From contig NZ_BMLS01000007.1 in assembly GCF_014645355.1 (NCBI RefSeq), positions 124,001 to 188,000 of the forward strand: DNA of 64,000 nucleotides, in the 5' to 3' direction. A model generated the notes under the pieces. The model made no database searches. It had not been told where the DNA came from and saw only the letters and a list, made by a program, of their open reading frames with translations. The stretch is from Bowmanella pacifica (GTDB taxonomy: Bacteria > Pseudomonadota > Gammaproteobacteria > Enterobacterales > Alteromonadaceae). Positions 37,981 through 47,479 of this stretch are shown here, in pieces. A program made the translations under genes and the position numbers. Each line of letters opens with the position of its first letter. The first letter of the stretch is position 1.

Positions 37981-38661
37981 ATGAAATATGTAGCAGTTAT
38001 CCCTGCACGAGGGGGTTCAAAAGGCTTGCCAGGTAAAAACACAATGCTCCTACACAATAAGCCGTTAGTTTGCTGGAGCATAGAGCAAGCAAGACGTAGT
38101 AGCAAAATTGCGAGAGTTTTGGTATCCACCGATTGCCCGCAAATAGCACAGATTGCTGTAGAGGCAGGAGCAGAAGTACCTGAGCTAAGACCTTCGCACT
38201 TAGCTAGTGATACAGCTTCCACAGAGTCAGTAATGATCCACGTTGCCCAAAACTGGCTGGAATGGCAGGAAGACTTGGTCATTGTTTTACTACAGCCAAC
38301 CTCCCCCATAAGACTCGCTTCAACACTTGACAACGCCATCACTTATTTTGAACAACAAAATGCTGATTCCTTAGTATCCGTTTGCGAGAGTCACTCTTTT
38401 TTCTGGACAAACATTCAGAATCCTAAAGCTCAATACGACTTCATGAATCGACCTCGTAGGCAAGACATACAACCCGTTGAGCGGCTATACAGAGAGAATG
38501 GGTCTATATACCTAACCAAGTTGCCTCAGTTAAAGAAGGCTGGAAATAGACTAGCAGGAAGAATAGCAATGTATTGCATGAGTGAAGTAGAGTCATGGGA
38601 AATTGATTCAATAACTGACTTCAATATTGTAAGTCAGCTTTTAAAGGAAAGCGGCATATGA
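37981..38661 (+). CDS. Acylneuraminate (nonulosonate) cytidylyltransferase
   Basis: 226 residues. PARGGSKGLPGKNTMLL at 8-24 is the CTP-binding signature; LLQPTSPIR, RLYRENGSIYL and EIDSITDF are typical NeuA/LegF-type marks. Second CMP-sugar synthetase in the window and clearly different from PseF (QPTSPIR instead of IYATAPLL). Overlaps the NeuB-fusion start by 4 bases, so the two probably serve one sugar. Which nonulosonate (Neu, Leg or other) is not decided. Confidence 0.9.
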   Translation: MKYVAVIPARGGSKGLPGKNTMLLHNKPLVCWSIEQARRSSKIARVLVSTDCPQIAQIAVEAGAEVPELRPSHLASDTASTESVMIHVAQNWLEWQEDLVIVLLQPTSPIRLASTLDNAITYFEQQNADSLVSVCESHSFFWTNIQNPKAQYDFMNRPRRQDIQPVERLYRENGSIYLTKLPQLKKAGNRLAGRIAMYCMSEVESWEIDSITDFNIVSQLLKESGI

Positions 38662-40910
38662 TAGTTGAAAGAAATATAAATCGTTTTATTGTGTTTACTG
38701 ATGACGAGTTAGGTCATGCTCTACAAAAAATAAGTAACAATAAATCAAGAATTATCTTTGCATTGTCACAGAATGGTGTACTGGAAGGAATACTTACAGA
38801 TGGTGATGTTCGTCGCTGGCTTCTTCAAACAGATGATTTCAACTTAAAACTTCCAGTCTCTTCTGCTTGTAATACTAACTACATCTCTGCGGAAGAAGAT
38901 TCCCATCCAAATGAAATTGAAAAGCTATTTTCAGATAGAATCGAATATGTTCCCCTACTTGACAAGCAAGGCAGACTAGTCGCAATTGCATCCCATAAAC
39001 CACAAGTACTGAAAATTGGTAGCTTCACTATTTCTGATGAAAGCAAAGTTTTCATCATTGCCGAAATAGGGAATAACCATAACGGTGATATCCAGTTAGC
39101 GAAAAGATTAGTGGATGAAGCAATCACTGCTGGGGCAGATTGCGCCAAATTCCAACTTCGCCATTTGGACTCCATGTATAGGAGAGCAAAGGATGATACT
39201 TGTGGAGAAGATCTGGGGGCTGAATACACTCTAGATCTACTGACTCGGTTTCAACTATCAACAGAGCAAATGTTCGAAGTCTTTGATTACTGCAAACTAA
39301 AAGGAATTCTCCCACTGTGCACGCCGTGGGACAAAACCAGCTTAGAAGCGCTAGAGCGGTACGGAATGCCAGCTTATAAAGTAGCTTCAGCAGACTTAAC
39401 TAACCATGGGTTACTAGCAAAGCTTGCGAAAACGGGCAAGCCATTGCTTTGTTCCACAGGTATGTCAACTGAATCTGAAATCAAAGATGCAATAGCGTTA
39501 TTAAAGCAACTCGGAGCTTCGTTCGTACTACTACACTGCAACTCAACTTATCCTGCACCTTTCAAAGACATCAATTTGAAGTATATCTCGCGGTTGCGAG
39601 ACCTATCAGGAGGAGGTTTTGTTGGCTATTCAGGCCATGAAAGAGGTACCTCTGTTGCAATATCTGCTGTTGCTATAGGAGCTAAAGTAATTGAAAAACA
39701 TTTTACCTTAGATAGGAATATGGAAGGTAATGATCATAGAGTTAGCCTCTTACCCGATGAGTTTAAACAGCTGGCACAAGGAATTAGAGAGGTAGAGCAA
39801 GCTATAGGGCACTCTGACTCCAGAAAAGTAACCCAGGGAGAAATGATGAACCGAGAGGTTCTAGGTAAAAGCCTGCTTAGCAACCGTGAAATTAAAGCAG
39901 GAGACATCATTACAGAACTAGATATTGACATCCGAAGCCCCGGAAAAGGCCTTGCTCCATACTTCAAAGAAACTCTAATTGGGCGGAAAGCGCTAAGAGA
40001 TATCAAGGAAGGAGACTTTTTTTATCAGTCAGACTTAGCTGACAGCGTAATAACTTCTCGCTCGTACAAATTCACTCGCCCTTTTGGAATTCCAGCACGT
40101 TATCATGATTTTTCCAACCTAGCGGCAAAGTCTAACCTTGATTTTGTAGAGTTTCATTTAAGTTATAAAGATCTGGATCTGGAACCAGCTAAATTTCTTG
40201 ATAAGAATGGTTATCAACTTGATTTTTTAGTTCATAGCCCAGAGCTTTTTTCTGGCGACCATATTATGGATCTCTGTTCTGATGATGAGAGTTATAGAAA
40301 GCGATCTATTTTAGAACTACAAAATGTTATCAATGCAACTAGAAAATTAAAGCCATACTTTCATAAAAATGATAAGCCATTAATAATAATTAATGCAGGT
40401 GGGTTTACATTAGATGGATTCATGAAGAGAACAGATAGAGAGAGAAAGTACGAAATTATTGCAGAGTCACTAGATGAAATTGATAGTGAAGGAGTAGAGA
40501 TAATTCCACAAACTATGCCCCCCTATCCATGGCATTTTGGTGGTCAACGTTTTCACAATCTATTTATGGACGCAGATGATATATCCAAGTATTGCGATAA
40601 GTATAATTCTAGAATTTGCTTAGATGTTTCACATTCTAAATTGGCTTGTAATCTAACAAAAGAGTCCTTTAGCCAATTTATTCAGAAAGTAGCCCCTTAC
40701 ACAGCGCATTTGCATATTGTTGATGCAGATGGTATCGACGGAGAAGGCCTACAAATAGATGAAGGTGAAATTGACTTCGCAGATCTAGCAGATAACCTCT
40801 CCAAATTATGCCCTAGAGCATCCTTTATTCCAGAGATATGGCAGGGACATAAGAATGATGGAGAAGGATTTTGGATTGCACTTGAAAAATTAGAAAAATA
40901 CAACTTTTAA
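38658..40910 (+). CDS. CBS - NeuB synthase - SAF - xylose-isomerase-like TIM barrel fusion
   Basis: 750 residues, four parts. 1-115: CBS pair (GILTDGDVRRWLL; YVPLLDKQGRLVAI). 131-~375: NeuB barrel (FIIAEIGNNHNGDIQLAKRL at 132-151; KFQLR; KVASADL; STGMSTE; LHCNSTYPAP; GYSGHERG; EKHFTLDR). ~403-462: SAF domain. ~472-750: AP-endonuclease-2/sugar-epimerase-type barrel with ICLDVSHSKLACNL, HLHIVDADGIDGEGLQIDEG, IDF and IPEIWQGHKNDGEG. So a PEP-condensing nonulosonate synthase is joined to a putative epimerase/isomerase and a nucleotide-sensing regulator. No separate NeuC-like epimerase is seen nearby; the extra barrel might do that job (inference). Confidence 0.88.
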   Translation: MIVERNINRFIVFTDDELGHALQKISNNKSRIIFALSQNGVLEGILTDGDVRRWLLQTDDFNLKLPVSSACNTNYISAEEDSHPNEIEKLFSDRIEYVPLLDKQGRLVAIASHKPQVLKIGSFTISDESKVFIIAEIGNNHNGDIQLAKRLVDEAITAGADCAKFQLRHLDSMYRRAKDDTCGEDLGAEYTLDLLTRFQLSTEQMFEVFDYCKLKGILPLCTPWDKTSLEALERYGMPAYKVASADLTNHGLLAKLAKTGKPLLCSTGMSTESEIKDAIALLKQLGASFVLLHCNSTYPAPFKDINLKYISRLRDLSGGGFVGYSGHERGTSVAISAVAIGAKVIEKHFTLDRNMEGNDHRVSLLPDEFKQLAQGIREVEQAIGHSDSRKVTQGEMMNREVLGKSLLSNREIKAGDIITELDIDIRSPGKGLAPYFKETLIGRKALRDIKEGDFFYQSDLADSVITSRSYKFTRPFGIPARYHDFSNLAAKSNLDFVEFHLSYKDLDLEPAKFLDKNGYQLDFLVHSPELFSGDHIMDLCSDDESYRKRSILELQNVINATRKLKPYFHKNDKPLIIINAGGFTLDGFMKRTDRERKYEIIAESLDEIDSEGVEIIPQTMPPYPWHFGGQRFHNLFMDADDISKYCDKYNSRICLDVSHSKLACNLTKESFSQFIQKVAPYTAHLHIVDADGIDGEGLQIDEGEIDFADLADNLSKLCPRASFIPEIWQGHKNDGEGFWIALEKLEKYNF

Positions 40911-40923
40911 CACCAAATCAATC

Positions 40924-41997
40924 ATGATAACAAGTAATGCACTTTTTTTAATATCGGCACCTTTCAACATTACATGCTTGAGAGAAGCAATTATTGATTT
41001 CAAATTAGATGAAATAGAGGTGATAATTTATATTGAAGGTCAATCTAAAAATACCAACCAAATCGTTAGAAAAATTAAAGAGTTAAAAAGAAAAGCAAAA
41101 ACCAAGGTTACATACTTAGACTATGACGAAGTAAAAGGTAAAGATCTAAAGAAAAGAATAAATCAGTATTCCTCCATTCTAAATTCCATTAGAAATAAAA
41201 GTTATTCATACTTGTTTTTTAGTGACTTTAGAACTCAATGGCAGAAAGACTTTGTAGAAACGCTAAGGAATGATGAAACTTTTTTAATTGATGATGGAGC
41301 TATAACCCTAGCATTCATGAAATATCACATGCCTTCTAAAACATACTTTTCCATACCAAATTATGGAACAGTAGAAAGACGTAAAGAGGCAGAAAAAATT
41401 AAAACTGAAGAGGGAATTTGTAGCAAGCCACTAGATAACATTAAGGTATATACAATATTTCATCACACAAGGGACTTTAAAGGTGAGCTTAAGAAGAATA
41501 ACCTTACACATTTAAGAAAGTCATTCAGTAGCCTAGATGAAGAAGCTGCAATAATTATTGGTGCAAAAATAGTGCAGCGAGGCTTTATGACGCTCGAGCT
41601 ATATGACAAGCTAACAAAGAAAATTATTTCTAACTGCAAGAAAGAAAAGGTCTATTATATACCCCACAGAGGACAGCCAGAAGAATATGTAGATTACATC
41701 CTAAGCAATAATCCAGAACTTATACTACTAAAAACAAGTGAACCTGTTGAAGATTGGCTTTCAAAGCAAGTGACCCCACCTTCATCAATACATGGATATG
41801 CGTCAACCGCTTTTTATATTATAAATCTATCTTTCCCGCAAATAAGATTGTATTGCTACAAACCGCTGGATGTAACTTTGAACGACTTTAATCTTCCTGG
41901 AAAATTTGGTTCAACTTTATATACAAACAGCGACGCTGCGCTACTGACCTACGACGAAATGCCAAAGGAAGTGAGTAAGATTGAAATGAATATTTGA
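40924..41997 (+). CDS. Sialyltransferase-like protein (polysialyltransferase/GT52-like)
   Basis: 357 residues. Three features recall bacterial CMP-sialic acid transferases: an acidic DDG at 123-125 (FLIDDGAIT), a YYIPHRG segment at 244-250 where the HP motif stands (Pro replaced by Arg), and SSIHGYASTAFY at 287-298 like the Ser/Thr motif. No signal peptide. AT-rich. Follows the CMP-synthetase and synthase, so it probably moves their nonulosonate. The call rests on motifs only. Confidence 0.65.
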   Translation: MITSNALFLISAPFNITCLREAIIDFKLDEIEVIIYIEGQSKNTNQIVRKIKELKRKAKTKVTYLDYDEVKGKDLKKRINQYSSILNSIRNKSYSYLFFSDFRTQWQKDFVETLRNDETFLIDDGAITLAFMKYHMPSKTYFSIPNYGTVERRKEAEKIKTEEGICSKPLDNIKVYTIFHHTRDFKGELKKNNLTHLRKSFSSLDEEAAIIIGAKIVQRGFMTLELYDKLTKKIISNCKKEKVYYIPHRGQPEEYVDYILSNNPELILLKTSEPVEDWLSKQVTPPSSIHGYASTAFYIINLSFPQIRLYCYKPLDVTLNDFNLPGKFGSTLYTNSDAALLTYDEMPKEVSKIEMNI

Positions 41998-42004
41998 ATG
42001 TAAA

Positions 42005-43036
42005 TTACTTAACGAAATCAACGTACAAAGACATACCAGGTTTTGTTTGATCAAAGCTTTCCCCGATCATATCTGGAGTAACAGATCCCTGATACTTGCT
42101 CAAAATAACATATGAAAATCCAATATTTTCTGTTAAACGCTTTACTTTTTCAAAGGTCCAAAAGTTAATATGGTTACCTACACTATCAGCACAAAACTCT
42201 AAATCGGCTGTTAAGTTCTCAAGATATTCATTCCACTTTTCACTATTATCTGGAAACTTGGGAGCATCAGCTTTGAATAACTTCTCTGTTGCAATCTCCC
42301 TAACTAGAAAGTCTTCCTGCCTAATATCAACTAATGGAAAATCTTGTTTATTTTTCAAAAACCAATCTCTTCGCCAAAACCAGTATTGATTATCAAAGGA
42401 GCTTACCCTACAAAGAAACGCAGCATCAGGACAGGATATTCTCAGCACCCCATTTTTCTTTAGAACCCGATATGCCTCTTTAAAGAAAAATAGCGCAGTA
42501 CAGTCTTTAACATGCTCTATAACATGTGAACAATAGATATTATCAACCGTATCATCTTCGAAAGGGATCTTATCCTTCCTCATATCATAGGCTACAAATT
42601 CACCTTTACCTCCACCATACCACTCAGATTCCAAATCCAAGTTTTGAAAACCTGGCAATAAAACACCTCCAGAACCAACATTAAGATTTACTTTATCATA
42701 AGAATTACTTTTTATGGCTAGTTTTACTGGCTCAGTATTTTCATTGAGCAAGGGAATGCAATTAACTTTACTCGTCATGCTTTTGGTAATTTTATCATCA
42801 GAATCATTTTCACCACAAAACAATGTCTCTTTATTTGCAATATCATCAGCTTTATATTCTATCTTTGGTTCTAATCTTAAAATATCACCTTGTGTTATTG
42901 CACCTAAAAGCTTTCCATTTTTTTTAATTACAAATAATATCTTAGGTTCTACCTTAGAGATGATAGCAGTTAGTTCATCAAGAGAACAAGATGACTCAAC
43001 TAAATGAGGCTTGATTTCAATACGTTTAATGGCCAT
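42005..43036 (-). CDS. CBS-domain - SAM methyltransferase fusion
   Basis: 343 residues. 1-~112: CBS-like pair (ELTAIISKVEPKILFVIKKNGKLLGAITQGDILRLE; VNCIPLLNENTEPVKLAI). From ~115: class I methyltransferase (NLNVGSGGVLLPGFQNLDLE, IPFEDDTVDNIYCSHVIEHV, YRVLKKNGVLRISCPD). The N-terminal module resembles the one on the NeuB fusion across the convergent junction 7 bases away. AT-rich. Acceptor probably a nucleotide sugar or glycan. Confidence 0.8.
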   Translation of the reverse strand: MAIKRIEIKPHLVESSCSLDELTAIISKVEPKILFVIKKNGKLLGAITQGDILRLEPKIEYKADDIANKETLFCGENDSDDKITKSMTSKVNCIPLLNENTEPVKLAIKSNSYDKVNLNVGSGGVLLPGFQNLDLESEWYGGGKGEFVAYDMRKDKIPFEDDTVDNIYCSHVIEHVKDCTALFFFKEAYRVLKKNGVLRISCPDAAFLCRVSSFDNQYWFWRRDWFLKNKQDFPLVDIRQEDFLVREIATEKLFKADAPKFPDNSEKWNEYLENLTADLEFCADSVGNHINFWTFEKVKRLTENIGFSYVILSKYQGSVTPDMIGESFDQTKPGMSLYVDFVK

Positions 43037-43039
43037 ACA

Positions 43040-44275
43040 CTACAACATGGATTTATATAATTCTTTATAAATAGGTGCAATCTTTGTACATGAAAAAAAA
43101 TTCTTAATGCGAGAATGTGACGCACTACTCATCATATTTATATCACATGAAAAACAAAGATATTCTATGCCTTTTGCCATATCCTGAGCACTAAATGGTT
43201 TTGCTTTATAGCCAGATATTTTATGTTCGACTATTTCTCCTGGCCCAGCATTGTCAAAACATACAACAGGTGTACCGCAAGCCATAGACTCAGCTACCGT
43301 CTTACCAAATGCTTCAATGATAGAAGCACATAAAAATACATCTCCAGACGAGTAAGCTATACGCATTGATAGTATATCATTTAAGTAACCCAATCTTTTG
43401 TATTCAAAACCTAGATTACTAAAGTCCTCTTCATACGAAGCACCAAATATTAGAAGATAGTATTTTTCTTTATTCAGAAGATTTAAGGTCTGCTTTATAA
43501 AAGAGAAGCCCTTATAATAATCATTTACCCTGCTGGCACCAAAAACAATTATTCTTTTACGAGTAGCCAGCCCCAAAATTTCGCGGGCGACACTTTTAGA
43601 AATAGGGAGAAATGATTCAGTATCAATGCAGTTATGTATTGTTCTAATCGCCTTGCCATTCATTACCCAACTTTTGTTTGCTAGATCGCTAAGCCAATTG
43701 CTTATACCTACAAACTGTATTCTGCTAGGAAAATGAATTGATTTATATAGCTGGATCTCTGTAGAAAGATCCCTCTCAATATCACTTTTCAATAGAGGGC
43801 ACTTACCACAACCGTCTACATACTTATCACAATCCACCGCATAATGGCAGCCTCCAGTCATTGGCCACATATCTCTCATTGTCCAAACTATTGGTTTTTC
43901 TATTTCTCTAATGATAGAAATATCAATAAAATTGTCATTTATCCAATGGAGGTGAACAATGTCAGCTTCATTAAAAACATCAAGATCAAACAAATCATAA
44001 CCAAACATACCCGAGCTAAACAGTTCATTTTTTCTATTCGGATATGAAGAAAGCAGTAAACGCTCGGCCTCTTTGTTCGCTTGATACTTTGCAATTCCTC
44101 TTCCTTTGGCAACACTAGTAATTTCCGCCTCACCTAGGGTTATAGTGCTTGAGGTAATAATCCTAGAGTTAACTCCCTCTTTCAATAAGCCCTTATGCAG
44201 CCAATAAGCACCTCGAGCAGCCCCTCCACTAAGACTACCAGCGATCAAATGAACAACTTTTATATCATTACCCAT
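43040..44275 (-). CDS. Glycosyltransferase family 4-type enzyme
   Basis: 411 residues, GT-B fold. N-terminal acceptor-side loop SLSGGAARGAYWLHKGL; donor-side GASRVNDYYKGF, then FLCASIIEAFGKTVAESMACGTPVVCFDNAGPGEIV near 315-350 with the E-x7-E motif. A CDKYVDGCGKCPLLKSD cysteine segment (WcaC/colanic-type enzymes) is also present. Still AT-rich. The start overlaps the end of fcl by 8 bases. Confidence 0.88.
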   Translation of the reverse strand: MGNDIKVVHLIAGSLSGGAARGAYWLHKGLLKEGVNSRIITSSTITLGEAEITSVAKGRGIAKYQANKEAERLLLSSYPNRKNELFSSGMFGYDLFDLDVFNEADIVHLHWINDNFIDISIIREIEKPIVWTMRDMWPMTGGCHYAVDCDKYVDGCGKCPLLKSDIERDLSTEIQLYKSIHFPSRIQFVGISNWLSDLANKSWVMNGKAIRTIHNCIDTESFLPISKSVAREILGLATRKRIIVFGASRVNDYYKGFSFIKQTLNLLNKEKYYLLIFGASYEEDFSNLGFEYKRLGYLNDILSMRIAYSSGDVFLCASIIEAFGKTVAESMACGTPVVCFDNAGPGEIVEHKISGYKAKPFSAQDMAKGIEYLCFSCDINMMSSASHSRIKNFFSCTKIAPIYKELYKSML

Positions 44276-45254
44276 TTGAAATCATTCTCTCTCGATTCGA
44301 AGGATTTTCTTCACTCAAATACCATTTCCAAACATTATGTAATCCCGCGTCAAGTCCTATCGAACTATTCCATCCCAACCTGGTAGCTAAGCTTACGTCA
44401 AGCCTTTTAAGCCTAGCCCCTTCTAGTTTTGAGCTATCGAATACCAACTCACCTTCAAATCGACAAATCTCCTGCAAGAGTTCAGCCAATTTTCGAATAG
44501 AACAATCACTGCCAGTCCCCACATTAATATGAGAACACATTGGATCTAACTCTAGCCAATAGCGTTGGGCAGGAACAGCCATCAGGTACACACAAGCGCG
44601 CGCCAAATCATCCACATGCATAAACTCTCGCCTAGCCTTACCGCTACCCCATATCTCAACGTGAGGTTCGTTATTTTGTATGGCGCGGTGGAACTTCCCT
44701 ATCAACGCGGGAATAACATGGCTGTTTTTTGGGTGAAAGTTGTCATAGGGGCCATACAGATTAGTCGGCATTGCACTGCGATAATCCCCGCCATACTGCC
44801 GGTTATAGCTTTCACACAGCTTGATGCCAGCAATTTTTGCTATGGCATAAGGCTCATTGGTGGGCTCCAATGGCCCGGTTAATAACGCACTTTCAGGAAT
44901 AGGTTGTGGGGCCAGTTTAGGATAAATACAGCTGGAGCCTAAAAAGAGAATTTTCTGCACATCGGCTAAATGAGCGGCATGAATAAGATTGCTTTCTATC
45001 ATCATATTTTGATAGATAAACTCAGCCGGGAACGTATTGTTGGCATAGATTCCACCCACTTTAGCCGCAGCCAAATACATTTCATCAATACGATGTTGTT
45101 GAAAAAATGCTTGTACAGTTCGTTGTTCGGTGAGATCTAACTCAGCGCGGGTCGCCGTGATAATCTCAACCTCATTATCCAGTGCCAGTTGCCGGCATAA
45201 AGCACGGCCAACCATCCCCATGTGTCCGGCGACAAATATCCTACGCCTATTCAT
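44268..45254 (-). CDS. fcl: GDP-L-fucose synthase
   Basis: 328 residues from the ATG at 45254 (GGGGGA 5 bases upstream; the longer GTG at 45284 would overlap gmd). Epimerises and reduces GDP-4-keto-6-deoxymannose. SDR features: GHMGMVG near the start, SSCIYPK, and YAIAK (YxxxK). Directly after gmd. GC is normal again here. Confidence 0.93.
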   Translation of the reverse strand: MNRRRIFVAGHMGMVGRALCRQLALDNEVEIITATRAELDLTEQRTVQAFFQQHRIDEMYLAAAKVGGIYANNTFPAEFIYQNMMIESNLIHAAHLADVQKILFLGSSCIYPKLAPQPIPESALLTGPLEPTNEPYAIAKIAGIKLCESYNRQYGGDYRSAMPTNLYGPYDNFHPKNSHVIPALIGKFHRAIQNNEPHVEIWGSGKARREFMHVDDLARACVYLMAVPAQRYWLELDPMCSHINVGTGSDCSIRKLAELLQEICRFEGELVFDSSKLEGARLKRLDVSLATRLGWNSSIGLDAGLHNVWKWYLSEENPSNRERMISNG

Positions 45255-45270
45255 GCAATCCCCCAGCCAT

Positions 45271-46389
45271 TTACCCTTCACCACCTATCGCACAATCAAA
45301 CCCATTGCGCTTTAAAAAAGCCAATCTTTTCGCTTCATGTAAATCATGGCGGGTCATTTCCTCGCAAAGCGAGCGCACATCAATCTTGGGTTGCCACCCC
45401 AGTTTTTCTTTCGCTTTACTGGCATCTCCCAGCAGCGTTTCCACTTCTGCAGGACGAAAGTACTTGGGGTCAATACGCACAACAATGTCACCCGGCTTTA
45501 ACGCTGGCGCATTGTCTCCCGTGACACTTTCAACAACAGCAGTCTCTTCTAAGCCCTGCCCTTCAAAGCGTAATTGCACCCCCAATTCTGCCGCCGCCCA
45601 CAAAATAAACTGCCGTACCGAATATTGCTGGCCGGTTGCTATAACAAAGTCTTCAGGCTGATGTTGTTGCAGCATTAACCATTGCATATAGACGTAGTCT
45701 TTGGCATGGCCCCAATCCCGTAAGGCATCAATATTGCCCATATACAGACACTGCTCCAACCCTTGGGCAATATTTGCCAAACCACGGGTAATTTTGCGGG
45801 TCACAAAGGTTTCACCACGACGTGGCGACTCATGATTAAATAGAATGCCATTGCATGCGTATATGCCATAAGACTCACGATAATTTACCGTAATCCAATA
45901 GGCATAGAGTTTGGCGGCAGCATAAGGGGAACGGGGATAAAAAGGCGTGCTCTCTCGTTGCGGAGTTTCCTGCACCAGACCATAAAGCTCCGACGTCGAT
46001 GCCTGATAGAAACGTGTCTTATCCTGCAGTCCCAGCAAACGGATGGCTTCTAGTAATCGCAGCGTACCAAGCCCATCTACATCAGCCGTGTACTCAGGCT
46101 CTTCAAAACTCACCGCCACATGGCTTTGTGCCCCTAGATTGTATATTTCATCTGGCTGAACCTGCTGCACCAAACGGGTCAGATTCGAGGTGTCGGTTAA
46201 GTCTCCGTAATGCAAAATAAAATTACGGTTGTCTACATGGGGATCCTGGTAAAGGTGATCGACCCGCTGGGTATTAAAAGATGAAGAGCGGCGCTTAATA
46301 CCATGAACCTCATATCCTTTTTCCAGCAACAGTTCCGCCAGGTAAGAGCCATCTTGTCCTGTAATGCCAGTAATCAGTGCTCGCTTCAT
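45271..46389 (-). CDS. gmd: GDP-mannose 4,6-dehydratase
   Basis: 372 residues. [20 protein letters not shown] at 8-27 (cofactor loop), [19 protein letters not shown], the [12 protein letters not shown] catalytic Tyr/Lys, and [16 protein letters not shown] identify Gmd. Makes GDP-4-keto-6-deoxymannose for Fcl. No manC or manB in the window, so GDP-mannose must come from elsewhere. Confidence 0.96.
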   Translation of the reverse strand: MKRALITGITGQDGSYLAELLLEKGYEVHGIKRRSSSFNTQRVDHLYQDPHVDNRNFILHYGDLTDTSNLTRLVQQVQPDEIYNLGAQSHVAVSFEEPEYTADVDGLGTLRLLEAIRLLGLQDKTRFYQASTSELYGLVQETPQRESTPFYPRSPYAAAKLYAYWITVNYRESYGIYACNGILFNHESPRRGETFVTRKITRGLANIAQGLEQCLYMGNIDALRDWGHAKDYVYMQWLMLQQHQPEDFVIATGQQYSVRQFILWAAAELGVQLRFEGQGLEETAVVESVTGDNAPALKPGDIVVRIDPKYFRPAEVETLLGDASKAKEKLGWQPKIDVRSLCEEMTRHDLHEAKRLAFLKRNGFDCAIGGEG

Positions 46390-46423
46390 ATCTCAAACTT
46401 CTTCTGTATAAACTAGTTTAATC

Positions 46424-47479
46424 TTATTCACAAAAGTACCGCCAACTAACGACTGTGGCATTAGGCTCAGCACGTTCAATAAGTTCAGCCACAGCCGACT
46501 CATGCTCTCCTTCAATGCAGTTGATTACCAAATCTACTTGTTGAGCAGCCAGTTGAGGCAATCCAATCACAGGCACTTCCCTTCCCGTCTCCTTCTCCAT
46601 ATTTGAAGACACCACATAACATATTAATTGCGCACCATGCCTTGATATCAAATGCCCCAAAATAAGTGATAGCTCTCGCGTACCAAATATTGCGATACGC
46701 TTTCCCATAAATGCAGTCAGATCTAAACTGTCCTGTACAGCTTTGAGCATCAATTGCTTCAACTGAGAAAGGTTCTTCAGTTGGGTGGCGAGTTTATTGC
46801 TATGTTCTTCATGATTCGTTGCAAGGCCAAGTAAAGTATCAACAATAAGATCCTGAGTTAATACATCAGCTCTGTTTTCATCATCACAGCTCATTCCCAA
46901 CAAGCTAAACTTGGCTACCACCCGTTCGGTGAAAACACCTTGGCAATTATTCATCGCCTTTTTCATAAAATAGGTGTCTGCTGCTATATTCAGACATTCA
47001 TTAAATGGCCCAAGCTTGTCAAACACTCGCTTGCGACAAAAGAATGCTTGGTGTCGTGGTTTAAAACTATCAGTACTTTGCAAATAAGGCACTGTGTAAA
47101 AGGAATTACCAGTAGTTTGGTCTACGCAAAAAATCGTACCGCAATAAAAATCTGTCTCTGGCTCAAATGTATTTAGTACATCTTCGAGAACATGCTGATC
47201 GTAAAAGCTATCGTCAGAGTTCAGAAAATACACAATCTCACCATTAGCAATAGCCAATCCCCGATTGAATGCGTGATAGATCCCTCTGTCCGGTGCGGAT
47301 ATTATTTGATTTATATGCGCGTAACGTCCTGCAATTGTCAGGGTTTCGTCACTGGAACGACCATCTACGATAATGTGTTCAATATTAGCTAGTTTGGTTT
47401 GACTAGCAACACTATCAAGACAAGCAGAAAGCGTTTTTGCACTATTGTAAGTTGCCGTAATAATTGACACTTTCATCAA
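46424..47479 (-). CDS. GT2 glycosyltransferase with C-terminal Rossmann-like module
   Basis: 351 residues. GT-A family 2: ITATYNSAKTLSACLDSVAS, VDGRSSDETL and YFLNSDDSFYD (DxD-type). From ~255 there is a second unit (MGKRIAIFGTRELSLILGHL ... LVINCIEGEHES) like the module at the start of the LicD protein and the end of the next GT2. Sits 4 bases inside the preceding GT2 stop. Sugar specificity unknown; WcaA-like in overall shape. Confidence 0.87.
   Translation of the reverse strand: MMKVSIITATYNSAKTLSACLDSVASQTKLANIEHIIVDGRSSDETLTIAGRYAHINQIISAPDRGIYHAFNRGLAIANGEIVYFLNSDDSFYDQHVLEDVLNTFEPETDFYCGTIFCVDQTTGNSFYTVPYLQSTDSFKPRHQAFFCRKRVFDKLGPFNECLNIAADTYFMKKAMNNCQGVFTERVVAKFSLLGMSCDDENRADVLTQDLIVDTLLGLATNHEEHSNKLATQLKNLSQLKQLMLKAVQDSLDLTAFMGKRIAIFGTRELSLILGHLISRHGAQLICYVVSSNMEKETGREVPVIGLPQLAAQQVDLVINCIEGEHESAVAELIERAEPNATVVSWRYFCE

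Noticed and set aside
35154-44280. Prophage or integrative element
   Set aside because: No integrase, transposase, tRNA target or phage gene in the AT-rich segment; all genes fit sugar metabolism.
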